From assembly GCF_910593785.1 (NCBI RefSeq), contig NZ_CAJVAP010000005.1, positions 1 through 64,000 on the forward strand: a stretch of 64,000 nt of DNA, read 5' to 3'. The translations under genes were made by a program, and so were the position numbers. Below the pieces are notes generated by a model. It made no database searches. It had not been told where the DNA came from and was given only the letters and a program-made list of their open reading frames with translations. Below, piece by piece: positions 25,420 through 35,300 of the stretch; within the stretch, counting starts at the first letter, position 1, and each line of letters begins with the position of its first letter. This DNA is from Leucobacter soli. GTDB taxonomy: Bacteria > Actinomycetota > Actinomycetes > Actinomycetales > Microbacteriaceae.

Positions 25420-26796
25420 GTGACACAGCACACAGAGGTTGATCTCGTGGTGATCGGGACGGGCGGGGCGGCGATGTCCGCAGCGATCCACGCGCGCCTC
25501 GAGGGGGCCAGCGTGGTCGCCATCGAATCGGGAACCCTCGGCGGTACCTGCGTGAACGTGGGTTGTGTGCCGTCCAAGACGCTTCTCGCGGCCGCGCACA
25601 CCCGGCACTCCGCCCTCACGAACCCGTTCTCAGGCGCCCCCAGCTCTGCTGGGATGGTCGATCTCAGCGCGCTCATCGAGCAGAAGGATGATCTGGTTGG
25701 GATGCTCCGCCAGACCAAGTACGCCGACATCGCCGCTGCCTACGGGTTTGACATCCTCCCGGGCACTGCAACGTTCACAGACGCGGGAACCCTGCTCGTG
25801 GATGGACGACCGGTGCGCGCGAAGTCGTATCTCGTCGCCACCGGCGCCGAGCCGCACGTGCCGGCAATCCCTGGGCTTGAGCAGGTTGATTACCTCACGT
25901 CGACCACAGCGATGGAACTGACGGAACTGCCCGCGTCGCTCGTGGTGATCGGCGGTGGCTTCGTCGGCCTGGAACAGGCGCAGCTGTTCGCCCGGCTCGG
26001 AGTAGAGGTCACCGTCATCGGTCGGCTCGCCCCGCACGCCGAACCGGAACTGTCATCCGAGCTCCGCAAGGCCTTCCTGGCCGAGGGGATCAGCGTCATC
26101 GGCGACCGCGCAGCCACGATCACCCAGCACGAGGGCCTGGTCCAGGTGACGACCCGCAACGGGAAGGACGCGACCGGTGAACGTGTCCTCGTTGCCACCG
26201 GTCGCACCCCGCGCACCGAAGGGCTCAACCTTCCTGCTGCGGGTATCGCGACCGACGAGCGCGGCTTCGTCATCGTAGACGAGCAGCAGCGGACCACGAA
26301 CCCGGCTGTGTTCGCCGCCGGTGACGTCACTGACGTGCCCCAGTACGTGTACGTCGCCGCGAGGACTGGGAAGATCGCCGCGCACAACGCCCTGGGTCAC
26401 GACGAGCGAGTCGACTACACCGGGTTGCCGTCTGTGCTGTTCACCTCACCCCAACTGGCCTCCGCCGGGATCACCGAAGCCAGCGCCATCGCCGCCGGAT
26501 ACCGGTGCGCCTGCCGATTCCTACGACTTTCCGACGTGCCCAGGGCCATCGCCAACCACGACACACGCGGCGGCATCAAGGTCGTCGCCGACGCCGACAC
26601 CGGCAAAGTCCTCGGTATCCACGCCCTCGCCGACACCGCTGGGGAGATGATGCTCGCCGCAACCTACGCCATCACCGCCGGATTCACCGTCACCCAACTC
26701 GCCGACACCTGGGCCCCCTACCTCACCATGGCCGAAGGCATCCGCCTCACCGCGAACCTCTTCCGCAACGAACTCCCCACCTCCTGCTGCGCCTGA
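25420..26796 (+). CDS. merA: Mercury(II) reductase
   Basis: A 458-residue flavoprotein that reduces Hg(II) to Hg(0) with NADPH in the cytoplasm. It has the FAD motif VVIGTGGAAMSAA, the redox-active pair in GTCVNVGCVPSK, the NADPH motif VVIGGGFVGLEQA, a second FAD motif AAGDVTDVPQYVYVAA, and the C-terminal cysteine pair in the ending SCCA that hands over mercury. The N-terminal heavy-metal (HMA) domain of long MerA proteins is absent, as in many Gram-positive forms. It starts at a GTG after a GGAGG site. No merB, merT or merP is present. Confidence 0.93.
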   Translation: MTQHTEVDLVVIGTGGAAMSAAIHARLEGASVVAIESGTLGGTCVNVGCVPSKTLLAAAHTRHSALTNPFSGAPSSAGMVDLSALIEQKDDLVGMLRQTKYADIAAAYGFDILPGTATFTDAGTLLVDGRPVRAKSYLVATGAEPHVPAIPGLEQVDYLTSTTAMELTELPASLVVIGGGFVGLEQAQLFARLGVEVTVIGRLAPHAEPELSSELRKAFLAEGISVIGDRAATITQHEGLVQVTTRNGKDATGERVLVATGRTPRTEGLNLPAAGIATDERGFVIVDEQQRTTNPAVFAAGDVTDVPQYVYVAARTGKIAAHNALGHDERVDYTGLPSVLFTSPQLASAGITEASAIAAGYRCACRFLRLSDVPRAIANHDTRGGIKVVADADTGKVLGIHALADTAGEMMLAATYAITAGFTVTQLADTWAPYLTMAEGIRLTANLFRNELPTSCCA

Positions 26797-27018
26797 CACA
26801 AGAGCCGGGCCCAGCGATGTGGTGATCCAAGTGATATCCGCGACGCCTTCAACACCGGCACCGACCGCGTGATCGACGCCTACGCGGTCAGCGTGGGCTC
26901 AGTTGAGGCAGCGGCGCCGAGCACGTCGTCTGGGCCGCTCACACGCGGAGCGCACCGGGACACTCAGCCGCCAGGTAGCAACCACAGCACGCTGCCATCT
27001 ACGCAGTCGGCTACGAGT
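26797..27018. other. Gap between convergent merA and cadD
   Basis: About 220 bp without a supported gene. A short stretch on the plus strand (near 26835-26895) has coding-like composition (DIRDAFNTGTDRVIDAYAV), perhaps the remnant of a lost gene, but I do not recognise it. Confidence 0.35.
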
Positions 27019-27621
27019 TCAGAGGCCGAAGGCACCACCACTGACGAGGATGAAGATGCCCAGGCCGATGAGCACGATCGGGAACAGGATGTGTTCCCAG
27101 CGTTCCAGGAGTTCGGCGATCGGTCGGCGGGTGGCGACGAACTTGCCCAGGCCGACGAGGGCGGCGACCAGGGCGAGGAACACGATGCAGTACGCCACCA
27201 CGGCCGCTGGGCCCACGCTGAGGAAGACCGGGACGTAGACGCCGATGTTGTCCCCGCCGTTGGCGAAGGTCACCCCGGCCACCGTCCACACCCCAACCTT
27301 CTTGCCCTCGACCTTTGCCTCATCGTCATCGTCGGCACCGCGGTTGCGCCAGGCTTGCCACGCAGCCCAAAGTCCCAACCCCAGCGGAATGAGTCCGAAG
27401 TAGGGGATGACCTCCGGCGGCAGGAACGCTCCCGCCCCGAGCGTCACCAGCACGGAAGCGCCCAGGATGCCAGCGAACCCGAGGTACTGTCCGACCAGGA
27501 TTCGGGCGGTGGTCCCGCGCCGGCCCGCGCCTCGGGCGAAGAACAAGGAGAGCACGATGATGTCATCGATGTTCGTGGCGATGAATAGGCCGATCGCCTG
27601 CAGGACGGAGGACAGGATCAT
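27019..27621 (-). CDS. cadD: CadD-type cadmium resistance transporter
   Basis: A 200-residue membrane protein with five or six helices. It has the CadD pattern in the first helix (LFIATNIDDIIVLSLFF) and VTFANGGDNIGVYVPVF in the second half, where aspartates and asparagines lie in the membrane. CadD proteins give cadmium resistance by export or sequestration. An acidic loop (DDDDEAKVEG) lies between the halves. It is the last gene of the leftward cmtR-cadA-lspA-cadD group, 76 bp after lspA. Confidence 0.88.
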   Translation of the reverse strand: MILSSVLQAIGLFIATNIDDIIVLSLFFARGAGRRGTTARILVGQYLGFAGILGASVLVTLGAGAFLPPEVIPYFGLIPLGLGLWAAWQAWRNRGADDDDEAKVEGKKVGVWTVAGVTFANGGDNIGVYVPVFLSVGPAAVVAYCIVFLALVAALVGLGKFVATRRPIAELLERWEHILFPIVLIGLGIFILVSGGAFGL

Positions 27622-27697
27622 GCGCCCACCGCCGCGTTACAGCCGCCTGGCGACCCAGCGGTTCCGGCAGCCGCGTGCCGTTGATACTCTGCGACCA

Positions 27698-28273
27698 TCA
27701 TTGTCCGTTCCTGGTGTGGTTTGGGCCTCGGAGGTAAAGCAGTACGCCCAGGGCGACGCCGAAACCGAGGATGACGTCGGCAAGGTTGCCGATGAACAGG
27801 TTGCCGTAGGCGAGGAAGTCGGTGACATGACCGCGGCCGAATCCGGGAGGGGCGAACAGCCGGTCCAGGAGGTTGCCGACTGCGCCGCCCCACACCAGGC
27901 CGATCGCGACCGCCCACCCGGCCGATGGAGCGCGCGCGGCGGCGATGAGCAGGGCGATGGACGCCGCGGTCGCGATGACGGTGAGCAGCCACGTTGAATC
28001 GGACCCTAAGGACATGACGGTGCCGGGGTTGAACGCGAGCTGTAAGCCGAGCCAGTCTCCCAAGAGCGGGATTGCGGTCATCCTCGCTGAGCTGAGCTGA
28101 GCGAGGGCGAGTGCCTTGCTGCCTTGGTCGATCAGCACCGCGCCGGCGGCGACGGCGCACGCGAGCAGGAACCAGCGGAGCCGGACGCGCGCCGCCGCCG
28201 GGCCGGCAGAACTCGCTTCCACGGCATCCGCTTTTCCCGGGGAGGGAGCGGAGCCGTCAAGGGGATCGGTCAT
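27698..28273 (-). CDS. lspA: Accessory signal peptidase II (LspA)
   Basis: A 191-residue protein with four transmembrane helices. It has the LspA features: LIDQGSKALAL in helix 1, LAFNPGTVMSLG, the catalytic region GAVGNLLDRLF, and GNLFIGNLADVILGFGV with the second catalytic aspartate. LspA cleaves prolipoprotein signal peptides; an extra copy is often linked to cadmium ATPases in mobile islands, for unclear reasons. The N-terminal 25 residues are a low-complexity extension. It overlaps cadA by 4 bp. Confidence 0.88.
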   Translation of the reverse strand: MTDPLDGSAPSPGKADAVEASSAGPAAARVRLRWFLLACAVAAGAVLIDQGSKALALAQLSSARMTAIPLLGDWLGLQLAFNPGTVMSLGSDSTWLLTVIATAASIALLIAAARAPSAGWAVAIGLVWGGAVGNLLDRLFAPPGFGRGHVTDFLAYGNLFIGNLADVILGFGVALGVLLYLRGPNHTRNGQ

Positions 28274-30174
28274 GCCTTCGTGCGCCGCGCCGCGCGGAGC
28301 CCGTTGAGGATGACGACGACTTCAGCGACCTCGTGTACAAGCACGACCGCGGCGAGCCCGAGGACTCCGGTGATCGCGAGCGGCAGCAGCGCCACGATGA
28401 TCGCGATCGACAACACGACGTTCTGGTTGATGATGTTGCGGCCGCGGCGGGCGTGGGCGAGGGCCTGTGGGATGAGGCGCAGGTCGTGGCCGGTGAACGC
28501 GACGTCGGCCGACTCGATCGCAGCATCGGCGCCCTTGGCTCCCATAGCGATCCCCACATGCGCGGCCGCCAGCGCGGGAGCGTCGTTGATGCCGTCCCCG
28601 ATCATGGCAGTGGGCTGAGACTTCGACAACTTCGCGACGGCGGTGGCCTTGTCCTCGGGGCGCAGCTCGGCGCGCACGTCCCTGATGCCGGCCTGGTCGG
28701 CCAGCGCTGCGGCGGTGCGGGCGTTGTCGCCGGTGAGCATCGTCACCCCGATCCCGCGGCGGTTCAGCGTGGCGATGACCTCGGGAACCTCTGGGCGCAG
28801 TTCGTCACGCACCCCGATCGCCCCGGCCGGCTGGTCGCCTCGGTGCACGATGACGACGGTCATCCCCTCGGACTCCATCGCCCGCACCTGGTCGGCCAGT
28901 GATCCGGCATCCAGCCAGCGGGGGCTACCGACGGCGAGACGGGCACTACCGAGCGTGCCGGTGATGCCGCGCCCGGCGGTCTCGGTGACGTCGTGCGCGG
29001 TCGGGGCGTCGGGGACGGCCTTCGTGATCGCGGCGGCCAGCGGGTGCGTGCTGTGACCTTCCAGGCTCGCCGCCCACGCCAGCACCTCATTCTCGGTCGC
29101 GCCGGTGGTGACGACGCGGGTCACCGTGGGCTCGTTGCGGGTCAGCGTGCCGGTCTTGTCGACGGCGAGGTGGCGGATGCCGCCGAACCGCTCGAACGCG
29201 GCCCCGGACTTCACGACCACACCGAACTTCGACGCCGCGCCGATCGCGGAAACAACGGTGACCGGGACGGCGATCGCCAGCGCGCACGGCGAGGCTGCGA
29301 CCAGCACCACCAGAGCGCGGGTGATCCACAGCTCAGGGTCGCCGCTCAACAGCGACCCAAGCACGCCGACCAGCACGGCGAGGATCATCACGCCGGGCAC
29401 CAGCGGGCGGGCGATCCGGTCGGCCAGGCGGGCACGGTCGCCCTTCTCGGCCTGCGCCTGCTCGACCAGCTCCACGATGGTGGTGAGCGAGTTGTCGGTG
29501 CCGGCGGCGGTGGCCTCGACCTCGAGCACGCCGGTGGTGTTGATTGACCCGGCCGAGACGTCGGTGCCCGGTTCGACCTCGACCGGGATCGATTCACCCG
29601 TGATCGCGGACGTGTCCAGGCTGCTTCGCCCGGCCCGCACGGTGCCGTCGGTGGCGATCCGTTCGCCCGGCCGGACCACCAGGACATCCCCGACGCGCAG
29701 CTCCTTCGCCTCGACCTCGGCGGTGGCGTCGCCGCGCTTGACGAGTGCGGTGTCGGGCACGAGCTTCAACAGCGCCCGCAACCCTGCGCGGGCGCGGTCC
29801 ATCGCCTTGTCCTCCAGCGCCTCCGCAATGGAGTACAGGAATGCCAGCGCGGCGGCCTCCTCGACGTAGCCGAGGATCACCGCGCCGGTCGCGCTGATCG
29901 TCATCAGCAGCCCGATGCCGAACTTGCCCTTGGTGAACAGCTTGCGCAGCGCGCCCGGCACGAACGTGTAAGCGCCCAGCAGCAGGCCGATCCAGAACAG
30001 CACCAGGCCCGCGGTCTCCGCGCCGGTCCACTCGCACACCAGGCCGGCGGCGAACGCGACGCCGGAGGCGATCGGGATCAGAACGCTCGGGCTCCGATAC
30101 CACGGCCGGTCATCGTCATCATCGTGGTCGTCGAGGTCGACGTGCTCGACCTGCGAACCTGTGACCGCGCTCAC
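28270..30174 (-). CDS. cadA: Cadmium/zinc-transporting P1B-type ATPase
   Basis: A 634-residue P-type ATPase exporting Cd/Zn (possibly Pb, Co). It has an acidic N-terminus (DLDDHDDDDDRPW) instead of an HMA domain. It then shows the actuator TGES motif (AITGESIPVEV), the membrane metal site SPCALAIAVPV, the phosphorylation motif DKTGTLT, the HP motif in EGHSTHPLAAAI, and the hinge GDGINDAPALAAAHVG. I start it at the GTG (VSAVTGSQ) that overlaps the cmtR stop (GTGA). Co-transcription with cmtR gives metal-induced expression. Confidence 0.92.
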   Translation of the reverse strand: MSAVTGSQVEHVDLDDHDDDDDRPWYRSPSVLIPIASGVAFAAGLVCEWTGAETAGLVLFWIGLLLGAYTFVPGALRKLFTKGKFGIGLLMTISATGAVILGYVEEAAALAFLYSIAEALEDKAMDRARAGLRALLKLVPDTALVKRGDATAEVEAKELRVGDVLVVRPGERIATDGTVRAGRSSLDTSAITGESIPVEVEPGTDVSAGSINTTGVLEVEATAAGTDNSLTTIVELVEQAQAEKGDRARLADRIARPLVPGVMILAVLVGVLGSLLSGDPELWITRALVVLVAASPCALAIAVPVTVVSAIGAASKFGVVVKSGAAFERFGGIRHLAVDKTGTLTRNEPTVTRVVTTGATENEVLAWAASLEGHSTHPLAAAITKAVPDAPTAHDVTETAGRGITGTLGSARLAVGSPRWLDAGSLADQVRAMESEGMTVVIVHRGDQPAGAIGVRDELRPEVPEVIATLNRRGIGVTMLTGDNARTAAALADQAGIRDVRAELRPEDKATAVAKLSKSQPTAMIGDGINDAPALAAAHVGIAMGAKGADAAIESADVAFTGHDLRLIPQALAHARRGRNIINQNVVLSIAIIVALLPLAITGVLGLAAVVLVHEVAEVVVILNGLRAARRTKA

Positions 30175-30530
30175 GCCCGCACCTCCCCCGCCTGGCAACC
30201 CTCGACCCCGCAGTCCGGGTTCATGCACGGCACGCTCTCGTCGACCGCAAGCGTGACATCCACCAGCGCCGTCAGCGCGCGGGCCAGGTGCGGGTCTGCC
30301 ACCTCGTAGCGGGTCTGTCGGCCCTCGGGCTCGGCCACCACGATCCCGCACCCGCGCAGGCATGTCAGATGGTTCGACACGTTCGAGCGCGACAACCCCA
30401 GCTCGCGGGACAGCACCGCCGGGTAGCTCGGCCCGGCCAGCAGGGTCAGCAGAATGCGGGAGCGGGTCGGGTCGGCCATAGCTCGGCCGAGCCGGTTCAT
30501 CACGTCGAGTCGACCGGAAATAGTCAGCAT
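30171..30530 (-). CDS. cmtR: CmtR-like ArsR/SmtB cadmium/lead-sensing repressor
   Basis: A 119-residue winged-helix repressor. LARELGLSRSNVSNHL-type recognition helix (here LSRELGLSRSNVSNHL) is followed by TCLRGCG, which supplies the two cysteines used by mycobacterial CmtR. A third cysteine comes from the C-terminal SVPCMNPDCG region. The repressor releases DNA when Cd(II) or Pb(II) binds. The ATG at 30530 lies 7 bases after a TATAGT -10 box, so the message may be leaderless. It is the first gene of the cadmium operon. Confidence 0.88.
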   Translation of the reverse strand: MLTISGRLDVMNRLGRAMADPTRSRILLTLLAGPSYPAVLSRELGLSRSNVSNHLTCLRGCGIVVAEPEGRQTRYEVADPHLARALTALVDVTLAVDESVPCMNPDCGVEGCQAGEVRA

Positions 30531-30558
30531 ACGATGACTATACACTGTACGATGTATA
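30530..30558. promoter_or_regulatory. cmtR operator and promoter
   Basis: An inverted repeat TATACA-N8-TGTATA (30539-30558) and a direct repeat TACGATG 18 bp apart lie at the cmtR start. On the minus strand TATAGT (30542-30537) fits a -10 box. Binding here would block transcription directly, as expected for autoregulation. Confidence 0.55.
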
Positions 30559-30680
30559 TTCGGCGCCAGGTGTCCTCACGAGCGGCGAGTCAGTTGACAG
30601 CTCCCTACCAGCGAGCGTGGCGAAGTGCTCGAAGATCCGTCGTGGAGAATATGTCCCGTTCCTCGGTGCCGGCGTCCCGC

Positions 30681-30977
30681 TCGATTAAGGTCGACGACTA
30701 CTTGGCCGCCGCATGCCTGCTGCCGAACCTTCAGTTGCTGGGTGGGGCCGCCAACATCGAGAAGCAGGATGGACTGCCTGCGGAGTGGATGGACACCGCC
30801 TTCCCGAGCGAGAACAAGCGAGCTACGTACCTTGCCGAGGACGACCTCGACGGCCTTCCGCTCGACTTGGCCGACTTCACCTCGTTCTTCGAGCAGCGCA
30901 AGCAGCGAGTCCGGGTCCGCCTGCTCGCCGCTCTGGGAACGACACCGGGAGCACCGGAGGACGCCGCTCTCGCGTAG
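30681..30977 (+). pseudogene. DUF262 (GmrSD-like) gene, C-terminal remnant
   Basis: A frame open to a stop at 30977 encodes about 98 residues including ACLLPNLQLLGGAANIEK, LPAEWMDTAF and LADFTSFFEQRKQRVR. This is the usual C-terminal end of GmrSD/DUF262-DUF1524-type nucleases (LPNLQLL...N..K, ...W...., F..FF..RK.R...RL). It has no start codon of its own with a ribosome site. It is in the same orientation as the N-terminal remnant at 24673, so the two were probably one gene before the metal island inserted and the middle part was lost. Confidence 0.7.
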
Positions 30978-30984
30978 CCCACGT

Positions 30985-32076
30985 TCACGCGGCGAGCAGT
31001 GACAGCGCGGACACAGCCTGGAGGGGTAGCACTCCGTTGCCGAGGGCGGTGATCTGTTGATTCTGCGTCAGGTCGCCGCTATCGGTGACCCATCCAGTCG
31101 GCAGGCCCATGAGCCATTCGACGAATGCCGGTGCTGGGCGGGGGCCGTCGGCGTCGTTCAGGAGGGCTGGCGCTTGCGCGGGTCGCCCGGTGATGTGTTC
31201 CCAACGAGTGATGGCGTCGGCGTAGCGTCCCCATCGCTGAACAGTCCGTCGATCAGCGACCACAGCGTCTCCGATTCGGCTCTCCTGTTCGATGAGCCAC
31301 CCGGTCCGTGGAGGGCGAAGTCGATGATCTGGTGCGACAGCGCAATCGTCCCTCGTCTCGCTCGCACCTGGTCGAGAGTCTCTCCACCGCGCGATGAGTC
31401 CGTCGCCAGCGGGGTGCGGAACAGTGCGCCGGGCGAGGGCGAAGATGCGGAAGCGTTGGTGAGGAGCGCCGACAAGGGAAGCCGGTAAGCCGATCCATCC
31501 TGCATCCAGCCGCAAGTCGGCCAGATCGCCGAGAACGGCGCCGAGAGCCCGAAGAGGTCGAGTTGCGTAGTCTCCCAGATGCCACGGGTCGGGTTCCACG
31601 TTGCGAAGGGTTGCGCCGTCGGGGGATGCATCGCCTGGGTTGCGTCGGTCATGGTTATCTCCTTCTGCGGATGGCCGCGTCGCGGGTGAGGACAGCAGCC
31701 CGCGGACGTTCTCGATGACGACCCATTCGGGCTGGAGCGCGTCGATGGCTACGGCCATGTGCGCCCAGAGACCCGAGCGCGTACCCGGAGCAAGGCCGGC
31801 GCGCTTGCCTACCGTGGAAACGTCTTGGCACGGGAATCCGCCGATGAGGATGTCCACGGGCTCGACCTGACTCCAGTCGATGGCCGTGATGTCGCCAAGA
31901 TTCGGAGCTTCGGGCCAGTGGTGCGAGAAGACGCGGGCGACGGGCGCGTTGAGTTCGGAGAACCACACGGTCGTGGCGTTGAATACGTGCTCGACGGCGA
32001 GGTCGAGGCCGCCGTAGCCGCTGAACAGCGACCCGATCCTGAGTCGTGGTTCGCCGCTGATGTCGAGGTCGTGCAT
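30985..32076 (-). CDS. DNA cytosine-5 methyltransferase
   Basis: A 363-residue C5 methylase starting MHDLDISGEPRL after a GGAG site (an in-frame ATG at 32145 would add 23 residues). Motif I is GSLFSGYGGLDLA, motif IV with catalytic cysteine is GGFPCQDVS, motif VI is ENVRGLL, motif VIII QRFRIF and motif X NGVLPLQA. No cognate restriction gene is adjacent, so it is probably an orphan that protects the element or host DNA. It is convergent with the DUF262 remnant (7 bp) and divergent from the relaxase gene. Confidence 0.9.
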   Translation of the reverse strand: MHDLDISGEPRLRIGSLFSGYGGLDLAVEHVFNATTVWFSELNAPVARVFSHHWPEAPNLGDITAIDWSQVEPVDILIGGFPCQDVSTVGKRAGLAPGTRSGLWAHMAVAIDALQPEWVVIENVRGLLSSPATRPSAEGDNHDRRNPGDASPDGATLRNVEPDPWHLGDYATRPLRALGAVLGDLADLRLDAGWIGLPASLVGAPHQRFRIFALARRTVPHPAGDGLIARWRDSRPGASETRDDCAVAPDHRLRPPRTGWLIEQESRIGDAVVADRRTVQRWGRYADAITRWEHITGRPAQAPALLNDADGPRPAPAFVEWLMGLPTGWVTDSGDLTQNQQITALGNGVLPLQAVSALSLLAA

Positions 32077-32343
32077 AAAGTCTGCTCCGGTGAAGGTCGT
32101 CCCCGGCATCCGTGCCTCGTTGAGCACTGATGCCGAGCTGGCCAACTGTCAGGTGCACAACTCCGGCACGCCCGCAGCTCGTCGAGCCACGCGAGCGACA
32201 CCGCCCGACGCCCCCATCTCCGGCCTTCGCTCTGACCGCCATCCGAGGTCACACGCGTCTTGCAGATCGAGGTAGCCGGGCATTACCGCGGCAGAGGTCA
32301 CCGGGTGAGGGTGCTCACCTGCCCGGCAGGAGCGGAGGTGAGC
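32077..32343. other. Divergent control gap between C5 methylase and relaxase
   Basis: This gap of about 270 bp must hold the promoters of both genes. I see a small hairpin GGTGAG-GGTG-CTCACC (near 32305-32320) and the relaxase ribosome site GGAGGTG, but no clear oriT-type long inverted repeat. An origin of transfer near the relaxase gene is likely but cannot be placed. Confidence 0.35.
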
Positions 32344-35300
32344 ATGACGGTTTCGATGCGCGTGATGTCGGCAGGTGACGGCTATAAGTACCTGCTCAAG
32401 ACCGTCGCGGCAGCCGACGGCAACAGGCCGCTCTCGACGCCACTCACTCGCTACTACATGGAAGTAGGCACCCCGCCCGGCCGCTGGGTCGGCGCGGGCG
32501 TAGCGGCCCTCGGCAAGGGCGAGATTCAGTTGGGCGACCGAGTATCAGAACACCAACTCCAGCTACTGATGGGGACTGGCCATGATCCGATCACCGACCA
32601 GCCGCTCGGTCGTTCCTTCCCGACCTACAGGAGCCAGGCGGAGCGGATCGAGGCGCGCATCGCCGACCTCGAACCGACGATGACGCCTGGCGCCAAGGGC
32701 GAGGCCGTCGCGCAGATCGTTGCCGAGGAGACTGCCCGGAGCACACGACGCGCGGTAGCTGGCTTCGACTTCACCTTCTCGATCCCGAAGTCCGCGTCAG
32801 TGTTGTGGGCGGTCGCAGACGCCGGGGTCCAAGCGCTGATCGCGGAGGCGCATCATCGAGCGGTTGCGGAGGTGGCTGCGTTCATGGAACGCGAGGTTGC
32901 AGCCACCCGCACGGGCGCAACCGCCGGAGATGGCGCGGTTGCGCAGGTCGATGTCACCGGACTCATCGCGACCGCATTCGATCACTTCGACTCCCGCGCC
33001 GGCGACCCCCACCTCCACACGCACGTCGTCATCAGCAACAAGGCCAAGACCGTCCTCGACGGGAAGTGGCGCTCGCTTGACGGCAGACCGATGCACGCCG
33101 CCGTCGTGGCGCTCTCCGAACTACACGAAGCCGTGTTCGCCGACCACATGACGCGCACCTTCGGCCTCTCCTGGGAAGCGCGCGAGATGGGCCGTGACCG
33201 GAACCCAGCATGGGCGATCACGGGAGTCCCAGAAGAACTGGTCACAGAGTTCTCTACCCGCGCCCGCCACATCGACGCCGAGAAGAACCGGCTCATCGAC
33301 GAGTACGTCGCTCAACACGGACGCCAACCATCGAACGCAACAATCCTCAAACTGCGAGCCCAAGCCACACTCGCGACCCGCCCAGAGAAGCAGGTCCGAT
33401 CCTTGGCTGACCTGACCGCCGAGTGGCGGGACCGCGCCACGAAGACGCTCGGCCGGGACGCGACGACGTGGGCACGCGAGGTCACCGACAACGACAAGCC
33501 GCTCCTGCTGCGCGCCGATGACGTGCCGCTCGACGTGATTGGCGAGTTGGGGCGTTCGGTCGTCGAGGTGGTCGGTGAGAAGCGCTCGACCTGGCGGCGA
33601 TGGAATCTCATGGCCGAGGCATCCCGGCAGACGATGGGCTGGCGCTTCGCCACCATGCAAGACCGGGAAGCCATCGTCGCGATGACCGCCGACGCCGCCG
33701 AACTCGTCTCGCTCCGGCTGACTCCGCCTGAACTCGCAGCCTCTCCGGTCGTGTTCCGCCGGCCCGACGGCAGCTCGGTGTTCCGACCGAAGAGCTCGAC
33801 CGTGTTCACCTCCGAGACCCAGCTCGCGGCCGAGGACAGACTCCTCGAACGAGCGGCGAACTTGGCCGGTCCGACAGTGCCTCTCGCAACCGTTGAGACG
33901 ATCACGCGCAGTCCTGACGCAGACGGCCGGATGCTCGGCGACGACCAAGCCGACGCCCTGACCCGCATCGCGGTATCAGGACGCCTCCTCGATGTTCTCG
34001 TCGGCCCCGCCGGGGCGGGCAAGACCACCGCCATGAACGCACTCCGCCGCGCCTGGGAGGCCGAGCATGGCTCCGGGTCCGTCGTCGGGCTGGCGCCGTC
34101 AGCGGTCGCAGCCCAGGTCCTCGCCGACGATCTCGGGATCGCGACGGAGAACACGGCGAAGTGGTGGCAGAACCACCTCCTCCACGGCACCACCTTCGAG
34201 GCGGGCCAACTCGTCATCATCGACGAAGCCTCCCTCGCCGGCACCCTGTCCCTGGACCGCATCACCCACCTCGCCCAGAACGCGGGCGCGAAGGTACTCC
34301 TGGTCGGCGACTACGCCCAACTGCAATCCGTAGACGCCGGCGGCGCGTTCGCGATGATCGCCAGAGACAGAGCCGACACCCCCGAACTTGTCGACGTTCA
34401 CCGCTTCACCCACGCCTGGGAGAAGACCGCCTCACTCGAACTACGCCAGGGACGAACCCAAGCCATCGACACCTACCTCGTCCATGAGCGCATCACAGAT
34501 GGCGACGGCGAGGCCATGACAGAGGCCGCCTACAACGCCTGGCGCGCCGACCGCGACGCGGGACTGGTGTCTGTGATGATCGCCGAGACCCATGAAGACG
34601 TGACCGCACTGAACCGGCGCGCCCGCGCCGACCTGATCCTCAACAAGACGCTGAACCCCGACCGCGAAGTCGAACTGCGCGACGGCACCGCCGCAGGCGT
34701 CGGCGACACCATCATCACGCGACTCAACAACCGGAGCCTGCGCACCCTGGCCGGGCGGGACTGGGTGCGCAACGGCGACATCTGGACCGTAACCGCCGTC
34801 GGTGACGACGGGACCATCACCATCGCACGCGACTACGGGACCGGCACCTCGATCCGCGACGACGGAACCATCAGGGCTGGCAGGCGCGCGCGCAGGTTCG
34901 GCGGCGGCATCGTCCTCCCCGCTGCGTATGTGGCTGAGCATGTCGATCTCGGCTACGCAGTCACCGCCTACCGCGCCCAAGGCGTCACGACCGACACCGC
35001 GCACGTGCTGGTCGAACCGACCTCGACGAGGGAGACCTTCTACGTCGCGATGACCCGAGGCCGGCACTCGAACCACGCCTACGTGACTCTCGACCGCGCC
35101 GACGACCACGCGCAGCCACACCCCGGCGACGACCCGCATGCCACTGCGCGAAGCGTGCTCTACGGCATTCTGCAGCACAGCGCGGCCGAACTCTCGGCGC
35201 ACGAGACCATCGTGGCCGAGCAGGAGCAGTGGGGCTCCATCGCGCAGCTCGCCGCCGAGTACGAGACCATCGTCGCCGCTGCCCAGCACGACCGTTGGGC

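Noticed and set aside
26835-26900. Remnant of a transposase or other gene after merA
   Set aside because: The short translation (DIRDAFNTGTDRVIDAYAV) looks coding but matches no family I can name, so it is not called as a feature.
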